A stretch of DNA of 64,000 nucleotides from Lycorma delicatula (GCF_047948215.1 NC_134461.1:128970512-129034511); one strand, 5' to 3'. Positions 34,200 to 45,767 are shown, counted from the first letter of the stretch. Notes: generated from the sequence alone by a model not told the origin. A program made the numbers and translations.

Positions 34200-35030
34200 A
34201 ACTTTACTGAGACTGTTCTGGATGAAGTTAGCTAGCTCCATAGATAGGTTTAGAAACTTATATCAAATATTTGCTTGCTTGTTAGCCAGAATGTCCCAGC
34301 CATCTTGCTATCCTCAATTCTTAAGAATCCATGCACCCAAGGTAAGTATTACATATATCTCAGCCTAAAAGATTGTATGTTTTCTGAGACAAAAAGATTA
34401 ATCTTAATTTCAAGTGATTCACAATAAATCTCAATTTTTGTTTATTAATGCAAGATCCATCTGAGTAAGATACCAGATAGATTTAGTAATTTCTAATCGT
34501 AGGTTTGGTAATCAGCGCTCATTCGAAGGTTTTTGAAATTAAATCTCTTCTTCTATAAAATCATATTAAAAAAAAAGAAAAATGTTTAGGAGGAATGCTC
34601 TTCATTAAAGTAATATATTCATCTACAAGCTACCAAAGAATTCATATTATATGATTTTACTGATAAGGTTTATCAATGTATCTACCAAAAGGATTCAGGC
34701 TTGTATGAATAGACTATTTAAACAGATGATGTCTCCTCTATTAGAAATATTGGACAGGAAAAGTAATTTTGTCAATGATACAAAAAAAAATAGAACCACT
34801 GACAAATTTATATACAAAAAACCATATACTTAATAGTTTCAGAGGTATAAATTCCATATTTCTTACAAGTTATCATTTAGGTAAGCAAAGCCTCAAAAAT
34901 GTAAAGTATTATATATCTCTTCTAAATCATTTTTATATGAGATGAAGTGTTGTCCATATAACACTTCCAAACTACAACACAATATTCAAGTATAGGCTGG
35001 ACCAGAATTTTTTACGGTCACATGATGGTA
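34200..35030 (-). pseudogene. Probable RT/RNase H relic of a non-LTR retrotransposon
   Basis: On the minus strand near 35010-34930 the reading PILEYCVVVWKCYMD resembles the late RT segment ILEYG-x-x-VW. Near 34480-34290 come SYSDGSCINK (the RNase H D-G-S start) and, further along, KHTIF-x-AEIYVILTL, resembling the QAEIYAI helix with catalytic Glu. The order RT then RNase H agrees with I/R1-like elements. Heavily broken; the middle part is unreadable. An alternative is two separate fragments. Confidence 0.45.
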
Positions 35031-35159
35031 GTTGCTAATGAAACTAGTGACTAACCTTAGAAGCAAACAAAGGTTCCTTCTAGTTTTTGAGAGGGAGAAT
35101 GTGTTTACCAAAAAGCAATTTAAAATCAAAAATAATCTAAAGATTAGAGGAATACACAC

Positions 35160-36010
35160 ATCATTTTTGACTCATTTCTAGGCTCGCTTCTGTACTGCTT
35201 TTTTTGCTCTTTTTAATTCTTCAGGGCTGTCCTTAAATTGCTCAACTGCATCCATAATGCGTATAATTAAACCCTCATGGCAATTTTTTTTATTATGTAC
35301 ACAATATTTTTCATCCATCACCAAACGCAAAAATCTAAAGGTGTTAGATCAGCTGATCTTGGTGGCCAAGAATGTGGAATTACATGACCGATCCATTTCT
35401 CAGGAAAATGATGATTTAAGTGAGTGGAAAAAGTACAACTCAAGTGGGGAGGTGCGCTATCATGCTGGAAGTATAATTTGCATCTAAGCGCCAGAGGAAC
35501 ATCTTTAAGCAACTCTCCTTGAAGAAACTGCAAGTAGATATCAGCATTTAAGCGGCCAGGTAATATAAACGGACCAAACAGCTGAGTGTGTAAAAGGCTG
35601 CACCATACATTGACGCTAAATTGATGTTGAAAATAGCCTTTCACCATTTCATGAGGATTTATTTCTGGCCATGTATGCTCATTATGTAAGTTGATGCCAC
35701 CTTGAATAAAGTTTGCCTCATCGGTAAACAAAACGTACTTGTAGAGTTGTCGATTTGTATTCCACCAGTTGCAGAATTCAAAGCAAAGCAGACCGTCTCC
35801 TGGGTTTAGATGTTGAACTAGCTGTTAGGATAAAACTTGTTTTGTTTATGTATCCTCCAAACCATCGAATGCGAAACTCTGATATGCTTAGAAAGACATC
35901 GTGTATACTGACGCCTAGACTGCACTGAATTGCATCAATAATACATTTTATCAGTAACAGCGTCATGTTGGACAGATCATTCGTAGTTGGTACGAATACT
36001 ATGTAGTGAA
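35160..36010 (-). pseudogene. Tc1/mariner (IS630)-superfamily transposase relic
   Basis: On the minus strand, about 35940-35830 gives a helix-turn-helix remnant with HIRVSHSMVWRIHKQNKFYP. Then a 137-codon open stretch (35731-35318) carries the DDE core: FTDEANF (first Asp), HNEHTW, FSVNVWCSLL, GPFILPGRLN, FQHDSAPPH (second Asp) and WPPRSADLTPLDFCVW (third acidic position). After a stop it continues with IIRIMDAVEQF and ELKRAKKAVQKR to about 35180. Domain order is normal for the family. At least two frame breaks and a TGA/TAG-disrupted C-terminus make it inactive. Terminal inverted repeats were not located. Confidence 0.75.
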
Positions 36011-36344
36011 CCTGTTGCCCAAAGACTGCGAAAAGTCGTCACGCTGATTGTTTTGGGATTTGGATTAGGAAAATGTACTTCATATTCTACTGCAGAAGTT
36101 GTAACATTACTATAAAATACACCCAAAATGAATTCTATATCAGCATATTTTTATGTTGTAAATAAGTACAGAATTACTTCAATGGCAAACCGTCATGTTT
36201 AAACTAAAATTCCCAGAAAACCTTGGCTAACAATAGCACAATTCACAGTACCCAATATATTTAATGTACCTTACAGAATAATTTTAACTATAATACAGTA
36301 TTGCGTATGCTGATCAGTTCTCTCTTTCTGTTTAGCATCCGGAA

Positions 36345-36425
36345 CCATCGTACTTCAGTGGATGAATGAGGATGAAGTGCATGAATGTAAATGAAGTATA
36401 GTCTTGTACAGTCTAAGGTCGATAT
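36345..36425 (-). repeat. tRNA-derived SINE, family 1 (3' end fragment)
   Basis: The reverse complement reads GACTGTACAAGACTATACTTC followed by CATTCATGCACTTCATCCTCATTCATCCACTGAAGTA, the 3' tail of family 1. Confidence 0.65.
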
Positions 36426-37980
36426 GTTGATCAGTTGTTATTTTATTGCCAACTTTGAAGTAATAATTTTTCAAATAATTTAGGTGCATTTCTGTCGTTA
36501 ATAAAAAAATTATTATCTAAGAAATTTTTATTTTACAGTTGTGTAATTTCCAGTTTTTTAAAAATATTTTTAATAGTAAATTTTGTTTTCACAAATTGTT
36601 CACATCACCAGAAAAGAATCTGGTTTTTTGTTTATATTAATAAAGTACTTTTCTGACAAAAATAATGTTTCTAAATAAAATTAGAATTTTTGTAACTGCT
36701 CTTTGTTTTATTCAACTTATTTTACACCATTTTGTCCAGAATTAAATTCTCTACAAGTTTTGTGTAAAGGTTTTATGTATTTATTACATGTTTAACAAAG
36801 TTACTCTACATAACTACTCTACTCAAACATTAAAAAACAGGGATTTTTACCCCAATTTTTGTTTTTTCACCCTAGATTTCTTCAAAACTACTGCATATAA
36901 GGCGCTGGGACCAATTTTATTGAATTTTTCAGGTTAAAAAACATAAGAAATCATTAATTTTGCTCCTTAATTAACATTCTAAGTAGAATAGGTAATGAAA
37001 GTCCCAGGAGATCTTTGTGGTACACCATGCATATTCTTTAAAACAAATGTAAATTATGTCTCTTACTTTATGTATTATTCTTGATTTTGAATTTTACTCA
37101 GAATATTATATACTTAATTAAATTACTTGAACAATATCACTATCATGACCTTACATACTGAACACTAATTCATTTCTAAAAGTTGGTTACACACAACTAA
37201 AAACATTATGTAAAATTTTTCATTATTAACAACACTACAGGATAAAAGAGTGAAGATCTATGGAAAGATTGTAAGACATGTATTTTTTTAAAGAAAAGTA
37301 TACAACTAGGAAATCGAAGCAGAGAAGAAGAAAAAGAAGAAGAAAAAAGTTAGAAAAGGGTTGCACAACTTTCCCAGTTTTGCTCTTGACAAATTTTCAT
37401 TTCAGATATACCGTAAGGTTTTTAATTTCACTAATGAATATTCAATATTTAGAGTACACTATTGTGAAAAAGATCAAAATTTTCATTAAAAAATTTGGGT
37501 CCAATTTGAATCCCTTGATTAAATTACTTTTTTATCTTAAAATTATGCTTATTAAAAGCATAATTAAAAAAAAAATCAACACTATTATTAAAATATTCCA
37601 AATGACCTCTTGATAAAATGATCTCTTTGTCACCAAAATTGTACTACTAGTACAATTAAAACAAGATACTAAAACAATGTTTAATTACTAAAAATTACTG
37701 TTTACAATTGCTAAAAAAATCAAAATTTTTTGTTAAACATTTGTGTCCTAATTGACCATTTGCTCGATAACTAGCTCATATAACATCCACCCAAAGTGAT
37801 TTACCCTAAAAGAAATCCAATCCCTTCCATTGATGGTGACACATCAATGTTAAGTACACATTTGGATTTTTGAGGTACACAGCATGAAGTATTAAAAGTT
37901 GAGTAAGACATGTTGAAAAATACATTAACATATAACAGCAAAAAAACGAATAACATTGAATAAAATTAATTTCAGAAAAA
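36426..37980. other. AT-rich spacer
   Basis: No supported gene. A 111-codon frame at 37278-37613 is mostly Lys/Ile/Phe from A/T-rich sequence and is rejected. 37370-37440 (CTCTTGACAAATTTTCATTT) faintly resembles 7447-7480, possibly a very old repeat. Confidence 0.5.
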
Positions 37981-37989
37981 TTTTCTGAT

Positions 37990-38495
37990 CTTTCTTTTAA
38001 TTAAAGATTAATTAAGATCTTTCTGTTTAATTAAAAAAATATTGCCACTCTAAATATCTAATCACTGCTGAAAGTGAAAAAGCTTAAAATTATAACAAAC
38101 TTTCTTCAGAAGAATATAATGATCACTGCACAACAGGAAACTAGATTCACAGATAATGATGTTTGAATCAAATGGATACAAATGTTCAAGAGTAAATCCA
38201 CTAGCAAAATAGTCTCAGGAACACTGATTTTTGGAAGTACATTTATAGTCAATACTATAATCATCGACTCTATAGTGAATTTTGGTTCAATTGATGAAAG
38301 AACGTTAGCGCTGAATTTTAAGTCTATCAATAAAATCTACATTATGCTAAATATTTATAGACCAATAAATGATAAAAATCAAAAGAAAAATGAAAGACAA
38401 GAAGTAGCAGAATATTGGGAAAAAGTAGAAAATTACCTGACAAAAATCTCAGAAAACCTCACCATAATTCTTATTTGGTCCTCCGACTGCGGATA
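37990..38495 (+). pseudogene. Non-LTR endonuclease-domain relic
   Basis: The plus strand reads MITAQQETRFTDND (the endonuclease QET motif), then SGTLIFGSTF and NTIIIDSIVNFGSIDERTLAL, then IYIMLNIYRPINDKN (the NVYAPxN strand), EYWEKVENYLTKISEN and TIILI where the family goes on to GDFNA. There is a frame break before the NDKN region and the GDFNA segment is lost. The reading differs from the intact RTE endonuclease, so it belongs to another lineage (R1/Jockey/CR1-like). Confidence 0.6.
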
Positions 38496-38809
38496 TTCAT
38501 AACAAACATTTTCAAGAATTCTGTATTTTTTTTTTTACCAGTACTGTTGAAAATTTTAAAAATCATCATTCAAGAATCACCAACTTCAGTTGTTAGGCAT
38601 CGCAGATATAATCTACAACCTTTCAAAAATCTTCATATATAACAAACTTCATACAATCTGGGATCGCAACAATTATATCTACAAAATTATTTATCGTAAT
38701 ATCTTTTAATTTATTATTACATTTAATTTACATTTTTTCATTATTGTGGTAATATCATTTAATTATTTCACGTTATCAATAATTTACATTAATTTAATGC
38801 TATTTTGGA

Positions 38810-39890
38810 AATGGGGCAATTAATTAAACAAAAATATTTAGAAAAGACTTCAATAACTAGGATTGGAACATTTATTCATAATTATGACCCTATACAAGAT
38901 GATACTGCCACCTTACGAATTAAGTGAAGGAATCTTCTTAATTTCTAAGACAAATATAATACCATTCAAGCAGAACTTGAACTGGAATACGATGATGAGG
39001 TTTTAGAATCTGATTGTATACAAGTCGAAGAAGATTTATGTACTGTAGAATCCAAATTACAAAATTTTATGGATAATACCCAAAAATAATCTAATCAAGA
39101 AGTTAGTTCAATTGTATCACTTTAACTCAGTTACAGCCAATTAATATAGCTATTTAATATAGTATTTAGAGGTAATGTGTTAGAGTGGCAGCATTACTAT
39201 GGCATTTTCAATGATCTGGTTCATAGTAGAAATGATTTGACTAACCTACAAAAATTATATTACTTACATTCTTCTTTGAAGGATGAAGCTTTAGCTATCA
39301 TCAAAAATTTATCATTGACAAATGAAAATTATACTATAGTATTAGAATTGTTAAAAACACGATTTGATAACAAATATATAGTTGCACATCATAATGCTGA
39401 GCGCTTCAATCCATAAATAAATTTTCCTAATTTATTAATGAAATTTTATCATATGTGAATTCACTTGAAGCAATGCAACTTCCAATTAACACATATGAAT
39501 TTATGATTATCCAATTTCTAACATCAAAATTGGACTACAATACTTCAAGATTATGGAAGGAAAGGTTATCAAATCAAAGATTTCCTACTTTTAAAGATTT
39601 TATAGGGTTTCTAAATTCTAGACAATGTTTAGAAAATATTAATCCATCTACATCAAATATGAGTTGAATACAAATAACGAAACCAAGGAACGTCATAAAA
39701 ATACAACCCAATCTTTAGCCAAACGCTTTAATTTAAATCCTAATAAACAAAACAAAATACATAATGTTAGTTATTACACAAACTCCATATTCCCTCTGGG
39801 GCATTGTTTTGGAAGGTGCAATTCTCTTATAATATCTCTGCAAACAATCGTCCGGTTTTCAAAATTCAAACAGGGTACTTGTTAGTAGGT
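38810..39890 (+). pseudogene. BEL/Pao LTR-retrotransposon Gag relic
   Basis: On the plus strand, 38812-39090 reads MGQLIKQKYLEKTSITR, NYDPIQDDTATLRIK, KYNTIQAELELEYDDEVLES and VEEDLCTVESKLQ, the N-terminal coiled part of BEL/Pao Gag. From about 39177 comes the DUF1759-type core: LEWQHYYGIFNDLVHSRNDL, LQKLYYLHSSLKDEALAIIK and LLKTRFDNKYIVAHHNAERF. After a stop and frameshift it continues with LPINTYEFMIIQFLTSKLDY, LWKERLSN and FKDFIGFLNSRQCLE. No zinc knuckle, protease or polymerase is visible downstream, and no LTR was found. Confidence 0.7.
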
Positions 39891-40020
39891 TGAAGGCTAA
39901 CTTTTGCATGCATCAGGTATACTCTTGATCTAACAGATCACGATTATTCAGAAATGTTTTTGTATCTTTGCAACCATCTTCCGATTTTCAAAATTGAAAC
40001 AGGGTATTTGCTAGTATAAT
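39843..40020. repeat. Short direct repeat (about 45 bp, 133 bp apart)
   Basis: CGGTTTTCAAAATTCAAACAGGGTACTTGTTAGTA (about 39852) and CGATTTTCAAAATTGAAACAGGGTATTTGCTAGTA (about 39985) are near-identical. They lie just after the Gag relic. Confidence 0.6.
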
Positions 40021-40289
40021 ACAAAATCACAATGGAACCTAACCGAAACATTTTGTTCTGGTTAGTTTCCATTGTCAGCAATGTTTTTTCGGCAGTTGTG
40101 TTTTTAATTTTTAATAGTTATCTCTCATTTGTCCATATGTTTGTACATAATAAATGAAGATATAGGAAATATAAGTTTTATTTTATTATTTTCTAATAGT
40201 ATTATGATGGCAATATCTTTTAAATGGGACAGTAATTTATTAATAAATTAATTGAAAACACTCTCAGCCTTTTTTGATAGAAGTGAATA

Positions 40290-40690
40290 TATTATGGTTT
40301 GATTTTATTACTGATTAAAACAACTTGATTGTAGCACAAAAATTTATTATCTAACAAAACAACCAGAAAGTTTATACTATAGGCAACAGAAATCATCCTA
40401 TTATTTCCATCATTAATCAGATGTAACTTAATAATGTTACATCGGCTGGAAAAACACAATGCGGTGGATTTATCTGTGTTTAATATTAACTATTTACAAT
40501 CCATCCACTCAACAATTTTTTGAACTGTTAGTACAGAATTTTGTGTAATTTTAAATAGATGCAATTTTATCATACGTGAAGAGGATAACAATGAATAGTT
40601 TGAGTTTTGCGACAGTTCATTGATAAATAATAAAATAGGCATTAATGAAAAAGGGAATGAGGACACTTTCCAGTGAAACCACATGTTCTA
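40290..40690 (+). repeat. Dispersed repeat VI, copy E
   Basis: A diverged direct counterpart lies at 54570-54960. Shared ordered blocks include CCAGAAAGT, GGCAACAGAA, TCATCATTAA-like sequence, ATCCA-TC/GTGAATAATTTTTTGAACT and TTTTAAAT-GAT. Non-coding; class unknown. Confidence 0.4.
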
Positions 40691-41389
40691 TATAAAAAAG
40701 CAAGCATCTATACTCAAGTTAAGATAAAACTCACGCTTTACTTTAGCAAAGTAATAGATGTTACTATTGATACAAAACTAATAACTTTTACAGTTGTTTT
40801 GCGAATCACTATTGAATATGGTGCCAATTTACATAACCTATTTTTCTGAATTCCATTTCCTATTCATTCAGTATATTATACATTTTTTTTAGATTAACAA
40901 GACTTTTTTGGTAAATTAAAATTGCATCTCTTCTGTTATAAGACTTAGTATTAAAACAATCTTCTTATAATAATCCTATTCTTACTAAACACTAACAGTA
41001 TGCACACTTTATAATCTAACTTAAAAAAAGAATAACTAATATTTCTTTCTTTGCTGTAACAACATTAAGAATTTTGATTGGTAATACTATATTCCAAGAA
41101 ACTAAGCCAGAACATATGCAAGCACTTACACTTTTCTCCTAGCTTCTTTTATATTATATTATTTTAATTTCCATTTTTTTATTCTTTTCTACTTAAAAAT
41201 CTTTGCTTAAGTTATTTAGGTTTTTTTTTACAAGATTAACAACAAATTCTTTTTTTCTGCAATTATCTTTAAATTTGTTCACATGTTCTTACTATGTTCC
41301 TTGCCTTGATATGCTATACTCCATGTAAAACCTTTAATAAATGGATATGGTAATTAATGAAATAATTTAGATCATTTTAGGATGCCATT
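40691..41389. other. AT-rich spacer
   Basis: Nothing recognisable. Confidence 0.55.
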
Positions 41390-41940
41390 GACCCTATGGC
41401 TTTTGGGTAAATGTACCCTCTTGTTAAAATCACCTCACCACAAATACAAAGAGATATAACGACAAAGGCGATTAAAAGAGTCAGACTTCAGACCCATATC
41501 AACCTCTCTTTGATCATGAAGAGCAACCCACCTGTCTAAAGATGAGAAAGAGTTTTCTTCATTCGTCAGAACTACTTCTTGTTTCTCTCAAGCTATGAAG
41601 ACCAGAGATGTGGCAAAATCTAGTTCCACAACCCAGAAAATCTTAACCTGAACTAACAACTACCATATGCCACTTGGCGTGCACTAAATCACCTGTAAAC
41701 AGGCATGGTGGGATGCAAAATAAATCTCGCTAAGTGGATTGTACATTGAAGGAAACACAAGATACCACTTGGGATGATTTAAGACTACAAACACCTCCTA
41801 GCATGTTCTCTGATGAAAACTCTGCACACACTTGATATCAAACAATGGTAGGGGTGTCTATGTAGAAACAAAAGATAAATAAATACATCCTTCATGTATA
41901 GGAAGAATCAAATTTAATTCCCCCTGAACACAGAAATTAA
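41390..41940. other. Compositionally distinct non-coding block
   Basis: About 550 bp with noticeably higher GC and low homopolymer content between AT-rich flanks (for example CACCTCACCACAAATACAAA and ACTTGGCGTGCACTAAATCACC). No frame over 60 codons crosses it and no family is recognised. It may be the non-coding part of an unrecognised element or an exon of a non-coding RNA. Confidence 0.35.
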
Positions 41941-42059
41941 CTAATCTTTAAAAATTTTATTTGCATAGTAAAACTCAATTATTATAGAATGAAAATTATT
42001 CCATTATGCAAAATATTCCAACAACCGGGACTCTACAATAAATGTGTATGTCAACAGGC

Positions 42060-42325
42060 ACTGAAAAACCTTCCCAAATCAGCTGATTTGGAAAGTCGAG
42101 AGTTACAGCGTTCAAGTCCTAGTAAAGGCAGTTATTTTTACATGGATTTGAATACTAGATCGTGGATACCGGTGTTCTTTGGTGGTTGGGTTTCAATTAA
42201 CCACACATCTCAGGAATTATTGAACTGAGACTGTACATTTACATTCTCACTTCATTTACATTCTCACCTTTCATCCTGTGAAGTAATACCTTACGGTGGT
42301 TCTGGAGACTTAAATAGAAAAAGAA
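42060..42325 (+). repeat. tRNA-derived SINE, family 1 (copy 4, best body)
   Basis: CCCAAATCAGCTGATTTGG, B-box GTTCAAGTCC, ATGGATTTGAATACTAGATCG, GGTGTTCTTTGGTGGTTGGG, CAATTAACCACACATCTCAGG, a CATTTACATTCTCACTTCAT tail and GTGAAGTAATACCTTACGGTGG before an A-rich end (AATAGAAAAAGAAAAAA). A 79-codon frame across it is fortuitous. Confidence 0.85.
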
Positions 42326-43733
42326 AAAACTGTGGTGTGATGTAACATTATATATCATTAATAATACTCCTACTTAGTTTATTACAGTTTTTTTTCATGC
42401 ATTAATTTTTATTGAATACTTTCAGCCATTCTAAAAAAATCACATAGATATTGTCCAGCCAATATAAATGTTTATTTATGTGTTTACATTTAGTTTAATC
42501 TAACCTTGGCTTAGATACAAAAAAAAAACTTTATTGTTGTTCTCTTTTTCTTTTTTCTGGTTTTTGAATATTAACTACCATTTTGCAGTATCAACTACAT
42601 GACAATTAAGGTGTGATTATGAGTAGGTTGAAAAAGATATGACAAGACAATTTTAATAATTTAATTTCAAGGTTAAGGCTGTAATATCATTACTGTGACA
42701 CTTTACAATGAATTAAAAAAAAAAATAAATTATACAAAATTTAACTTTAAAACTAATCTAGATGAAAATAATGTTTTTTTTAAACACTGTTAAACAAAAT
42801 TAAAAGCTATTTTTTATCTTCTTTTTTTGTACTGTAAAATTTCATTACATCTCATTGAGTAGAGGACTTATTTGATAAGTATAGCTTATAAATGTTTAAT
42901 AATTTATAGAAATTAATTCTAGAGTTAAGTACCGATCAGTAAATCTAATATAAATAGATTTTTTCATAACTATAGGTATTAGTACAATAGACATAATTGT
43001 ACATAGATTAGTTTAATAAACTGTTAATTGAGATAATCAACCATGCAACCAAACAGAATAAAAAAAAAGGAGTTTACCTTGTTTGAAGAACATGGGTGAA
43101 AATATATTTTATTAACTTATATAATAATTCCACGGTGTTCCAATGCACATAAGCGAACCAAAACACAAACTTAAATTAATTTACTTTAAACTTAAGTTTT
43201 GTAAACTTCTCTTTAACTTTGTTTTGAGGGGATTTTAATGAATTACCCCATGTTTTTAAATATTGCCTACATAAATTATTAATAACATCTGTCATGATTT
43301 ACATTGACTACATTGTTTTTTTCTAACATCTACATTGTTAATTGTATTCCTAAAAAACATATTCTCCTACAGAGGCAACTACAAAATTGTTAAAAAGAAT
43401 TGATAATGGATGAAAATTTATTTACAACCCAATATTATTAAAGAGAAAAAAAGAAGATTAACTATAATTATAATACTATTTTAAATATTAAATACTAATA
43501 TTATTTGATTTTCTTTTTTTATATTAAGATATAACATCCACATAGACACAGATCATATTCTAATGAAATTATAATTTAAAATGCTTTGATAATGATAATG
43601 GCCAACCTGTTGAAAGTGCTAAGTAATTATAAATAAACCAGTATAAGTAATAAATTACTTAGTCATTTCATATTTATTTATCCATTCAAGAATTTAAGTT
43701 AAATAAAAAGTGTGAATACATGATGTAATGTGT

Positions 43734-43769
<36 letters not shown>

Positions 43770-43929
43770 CTTTTGTTTTTTGGTTTAAGTTCAATAAAAA
43801 TAATAATCCTACTTTATATAAAATAACTAAAATGAGGTTATGTTAGGTATTTATCTGAGGAACAATGAAATGAAAACCTTAAAAATGTGTGGGAAATTTG
43901 AAACAGTGCAGCAATTACAGTGAGAATAG
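42326..43929. other. AT-rich spacer
   Basis: No supported gene or repeat apart from the microsatellite at 43735-43769. Confidence 0.55.
43735..43769. repeat. (CA)n(TA)n microsatellite
   Basis: Seven to eight CA dinucleotides pass into about eleven TA dinucleotides. Confidence 0.95.
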
Positions 43930-44268
43930 TTATTTATTCTTTATAAAATTAACAGTATCCACCTCTATCAAACTAGAAATCAGAATTGTTTTCATGTAAA
44001 ACAACACAGTATCAGTACTTTGTATTACAAGAAAGAGCCTTATTATGCTTTTGTTGACATTCTTAATAAATTACTGAACCTTTCAAAAAATCTTTTACCA
44101 GTCTAAAATAAATTCAAAAGATTTCTTTTAACAGAAACAATATTGATAAATTATTAATTAAAAACTTTTTAAAATCCATGAATTTTCTACATTTCGTTCA
44201 TAATGTACATAAATATGTACTCAAATAATTATCATTATTACCTTTTGAATTGTGAATTATTTTGTAGT
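43930..44268 (+). repeat. Dispersed repeat VII, copy G
   Basis: Matches 58820-59165 in the same orientation: ATCCACCTCTATCAAA/ATCCACTTCTATCAAA near the start, TTACAAGAA-GAGC-TTAT in the middle, and CTCAAATAA then GAATTATTTTGTAGT near the end. It directly abuts the CpG-rich block at 44270. Confidence 0.55.
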
Positions 44269-44269
44269 G

Positions 44270-44660
44270 AATGAAGTGAGAAACTTCTTTAGCCGCGCCA
44301 TTTACTTTTGGTTGAGTATTGAAAAAGTCTGATCCGCTCGGCTCTGATGTAAAACGCTCATTCGTGTGAATTTTAGCCAAGTTTAGCCGAGCGCAGTAGA
44401 CAGTCCTGACGACAGTTAGTAAGTCTGATGTGTCGGTTCCGAGGTGAAACGCTTTTTCTGATAGATTCGCGTACCGAGTGTGTCCGAGCGAGGGAGAAAT
44501 AGTCAGTTGTGCATGGCTTCTATACTTGGTTGTGATTCGTAATTGCATTTATAATTGTTAATTGTTCGTGTAATTACTACACTTATCTTTCAGTACATAC
44601 ATTTAGTGCATCATCGTTCTAATACTGAAAAACAGGATCAAAGAGTAATTTAATCATCAT
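44270..44660 (+). promoter_or_regulatory. CpG-rich probable promoter and first non-coding exon
   Basis: CpG density jumps here (GCCGCGCC, CCGCTCGG, CCGAGCGC, TTCGCGTACCG, GTCCGAGCGAG). An initiator-like TCAGTT lies at 44503-44508 with no TATA box about 30 bp before it. Downstream, CATCAT|GTAAGTAA at 44660-44661 is a strong 5' splice site. A DPE-like GGTTG lies at about +24, not the usual +28. Together these look like a TATA-less insect promoter with a roughly 155-bp 5' UTR exon spliced rightward, with coding exons beyond those I can see. A minus frame of 116 codons over the block has no recognisable domain and is likely a composition artefact. Confidence 0.5.
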
Positions 44661-45390
44661 GTAAGTAAATTTATGTATTTCTCATATATACAAATAGTCT
44701 GCGACAGTATAATATTTCCAAGCATAATTTTTATTACGCACATAGCTAATCTCGTGAACTGTGTGTACATTATATAATATATAAAAAATATTAATTTATG
44801 CCTTATTCCTGATTCGTCCAAGTAATGCCATCCGTAATATTAAGATCATTAATGTAATACACTAATTATGAAACCATTACCATCGGTAAATATTCACTTC
44901 GGCCATCCGGTATTAACCACATACAATTTTTATTCCATTTGGTATCTTCATGCGTTTACCCTAATTTTAAGTTATGTGTTAATATGAATTTAAATCAAAT
45001 CACTGTTTTATCTTATAATTAGCTTTGTATTTTGTGATACTGCTCTGACCATGCTTTTATGATGGTTTCCTTTGATCCATGTAAACAAATGCTGAGACTT
45101 ATTTTTTTTATAAATTTCTGACATGATCTGTATAATGTATTATTGTTTGGCAATAAAGAATAAAAAGTTTATTTATAAAAATGTCTTTCCCAATAAAAAA
45201 TAAGTAAATAAAATATAACATAAAAGAGCCATAGAAATGTTTGCAGAAAATTGACTGTGAAGTTAAATTTAGGTTAGTATTATTTTTATAATATAAAAAG
45301 TTATGGTTATTTAAATCAATAATCTGTTTAACATTACTGTTAACATATTGAAAAAAGATTGTAATCTGATTCAAAAATATAATACCAATC
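44661..45390. other. Probable intron start, AT-rich
   Basis: Follows the GTAAGT donor. No exon, repeat or gene recognised. Confidence 0.4.
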
Positions 45391-45408
45391 TATTTCAATA
45401 TATGGAAT

Positions 45409-45756
45409 TTTTTTTTTTTTTTGTCTTCAGTCATTTGACTGGTTTGATGCAGCTCTCCAAGATTCCCTATCTAGTGCTAGTCGTTTCATTTCAGTATACC
45501 CTCTACACCCTACATCCCTAACAATTTGTTTTACATACTCCAAAAGTGGCCTGCCTACACAATTTTTCCCTTCTACCTGTCCTTCCAAAATTAAAGCGAC
45601 TATTCCAGGATGCCTTAGTATGTGGCCTATAAGTCTGTCTCTTCTTTTAACTATATTTTTCCAAATGCTTCTCTCTTCATCTATTTGCCGCAATACCTCC
45701 TCATTTGTCAGTTTATCCACCCATCTGATTTTTAACATTCTCCTATAGCACCACAT
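45409..45756 (-). mobile_element. RTE retrotransposon, 3' fragment (copy 2)
   Basis: Minus-strand copy of the last roughly 340 bp of the element at 29967-32851, preserved from codon Met-Trp (MWCYRRML) to the stop and poly(A). The surviving frame has four differences from the intact copy over about 112 residues. ATATATGGAAT at 45398-45408 and 45757-45767 is a perfect 11-bp target-site duplication. Extreme 5' truncation makes it non-functional. Confidence 0.9.
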
Positions 45757-45767
45757 ATATATGGAAT

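Noticed and set aside
37278..37613. 111-codon frame
   Set aside because: Lys/Arg/Ile-rich translation of A/T-rich DNA with no domain; no other support.
38106..38330. Minus-strand 74-codon hydrophobic frame resembling membrane segments
   Set aside because: The opposite strand shows recognisable endonuclease motifs; this is its shadow.
39843..40020. Direct repeats as LTRs of the Gag relic
   Set aside because: Far too short and both on the same side of the Gag remnant; no TG...CA ends or primer-binding site seen.
44198..44548. 116-codon minus-strand frame as a gene
   Set aside because: Ser/Thr/His-rich with no domain; plus-strand promoter-like signals explain the composition better.
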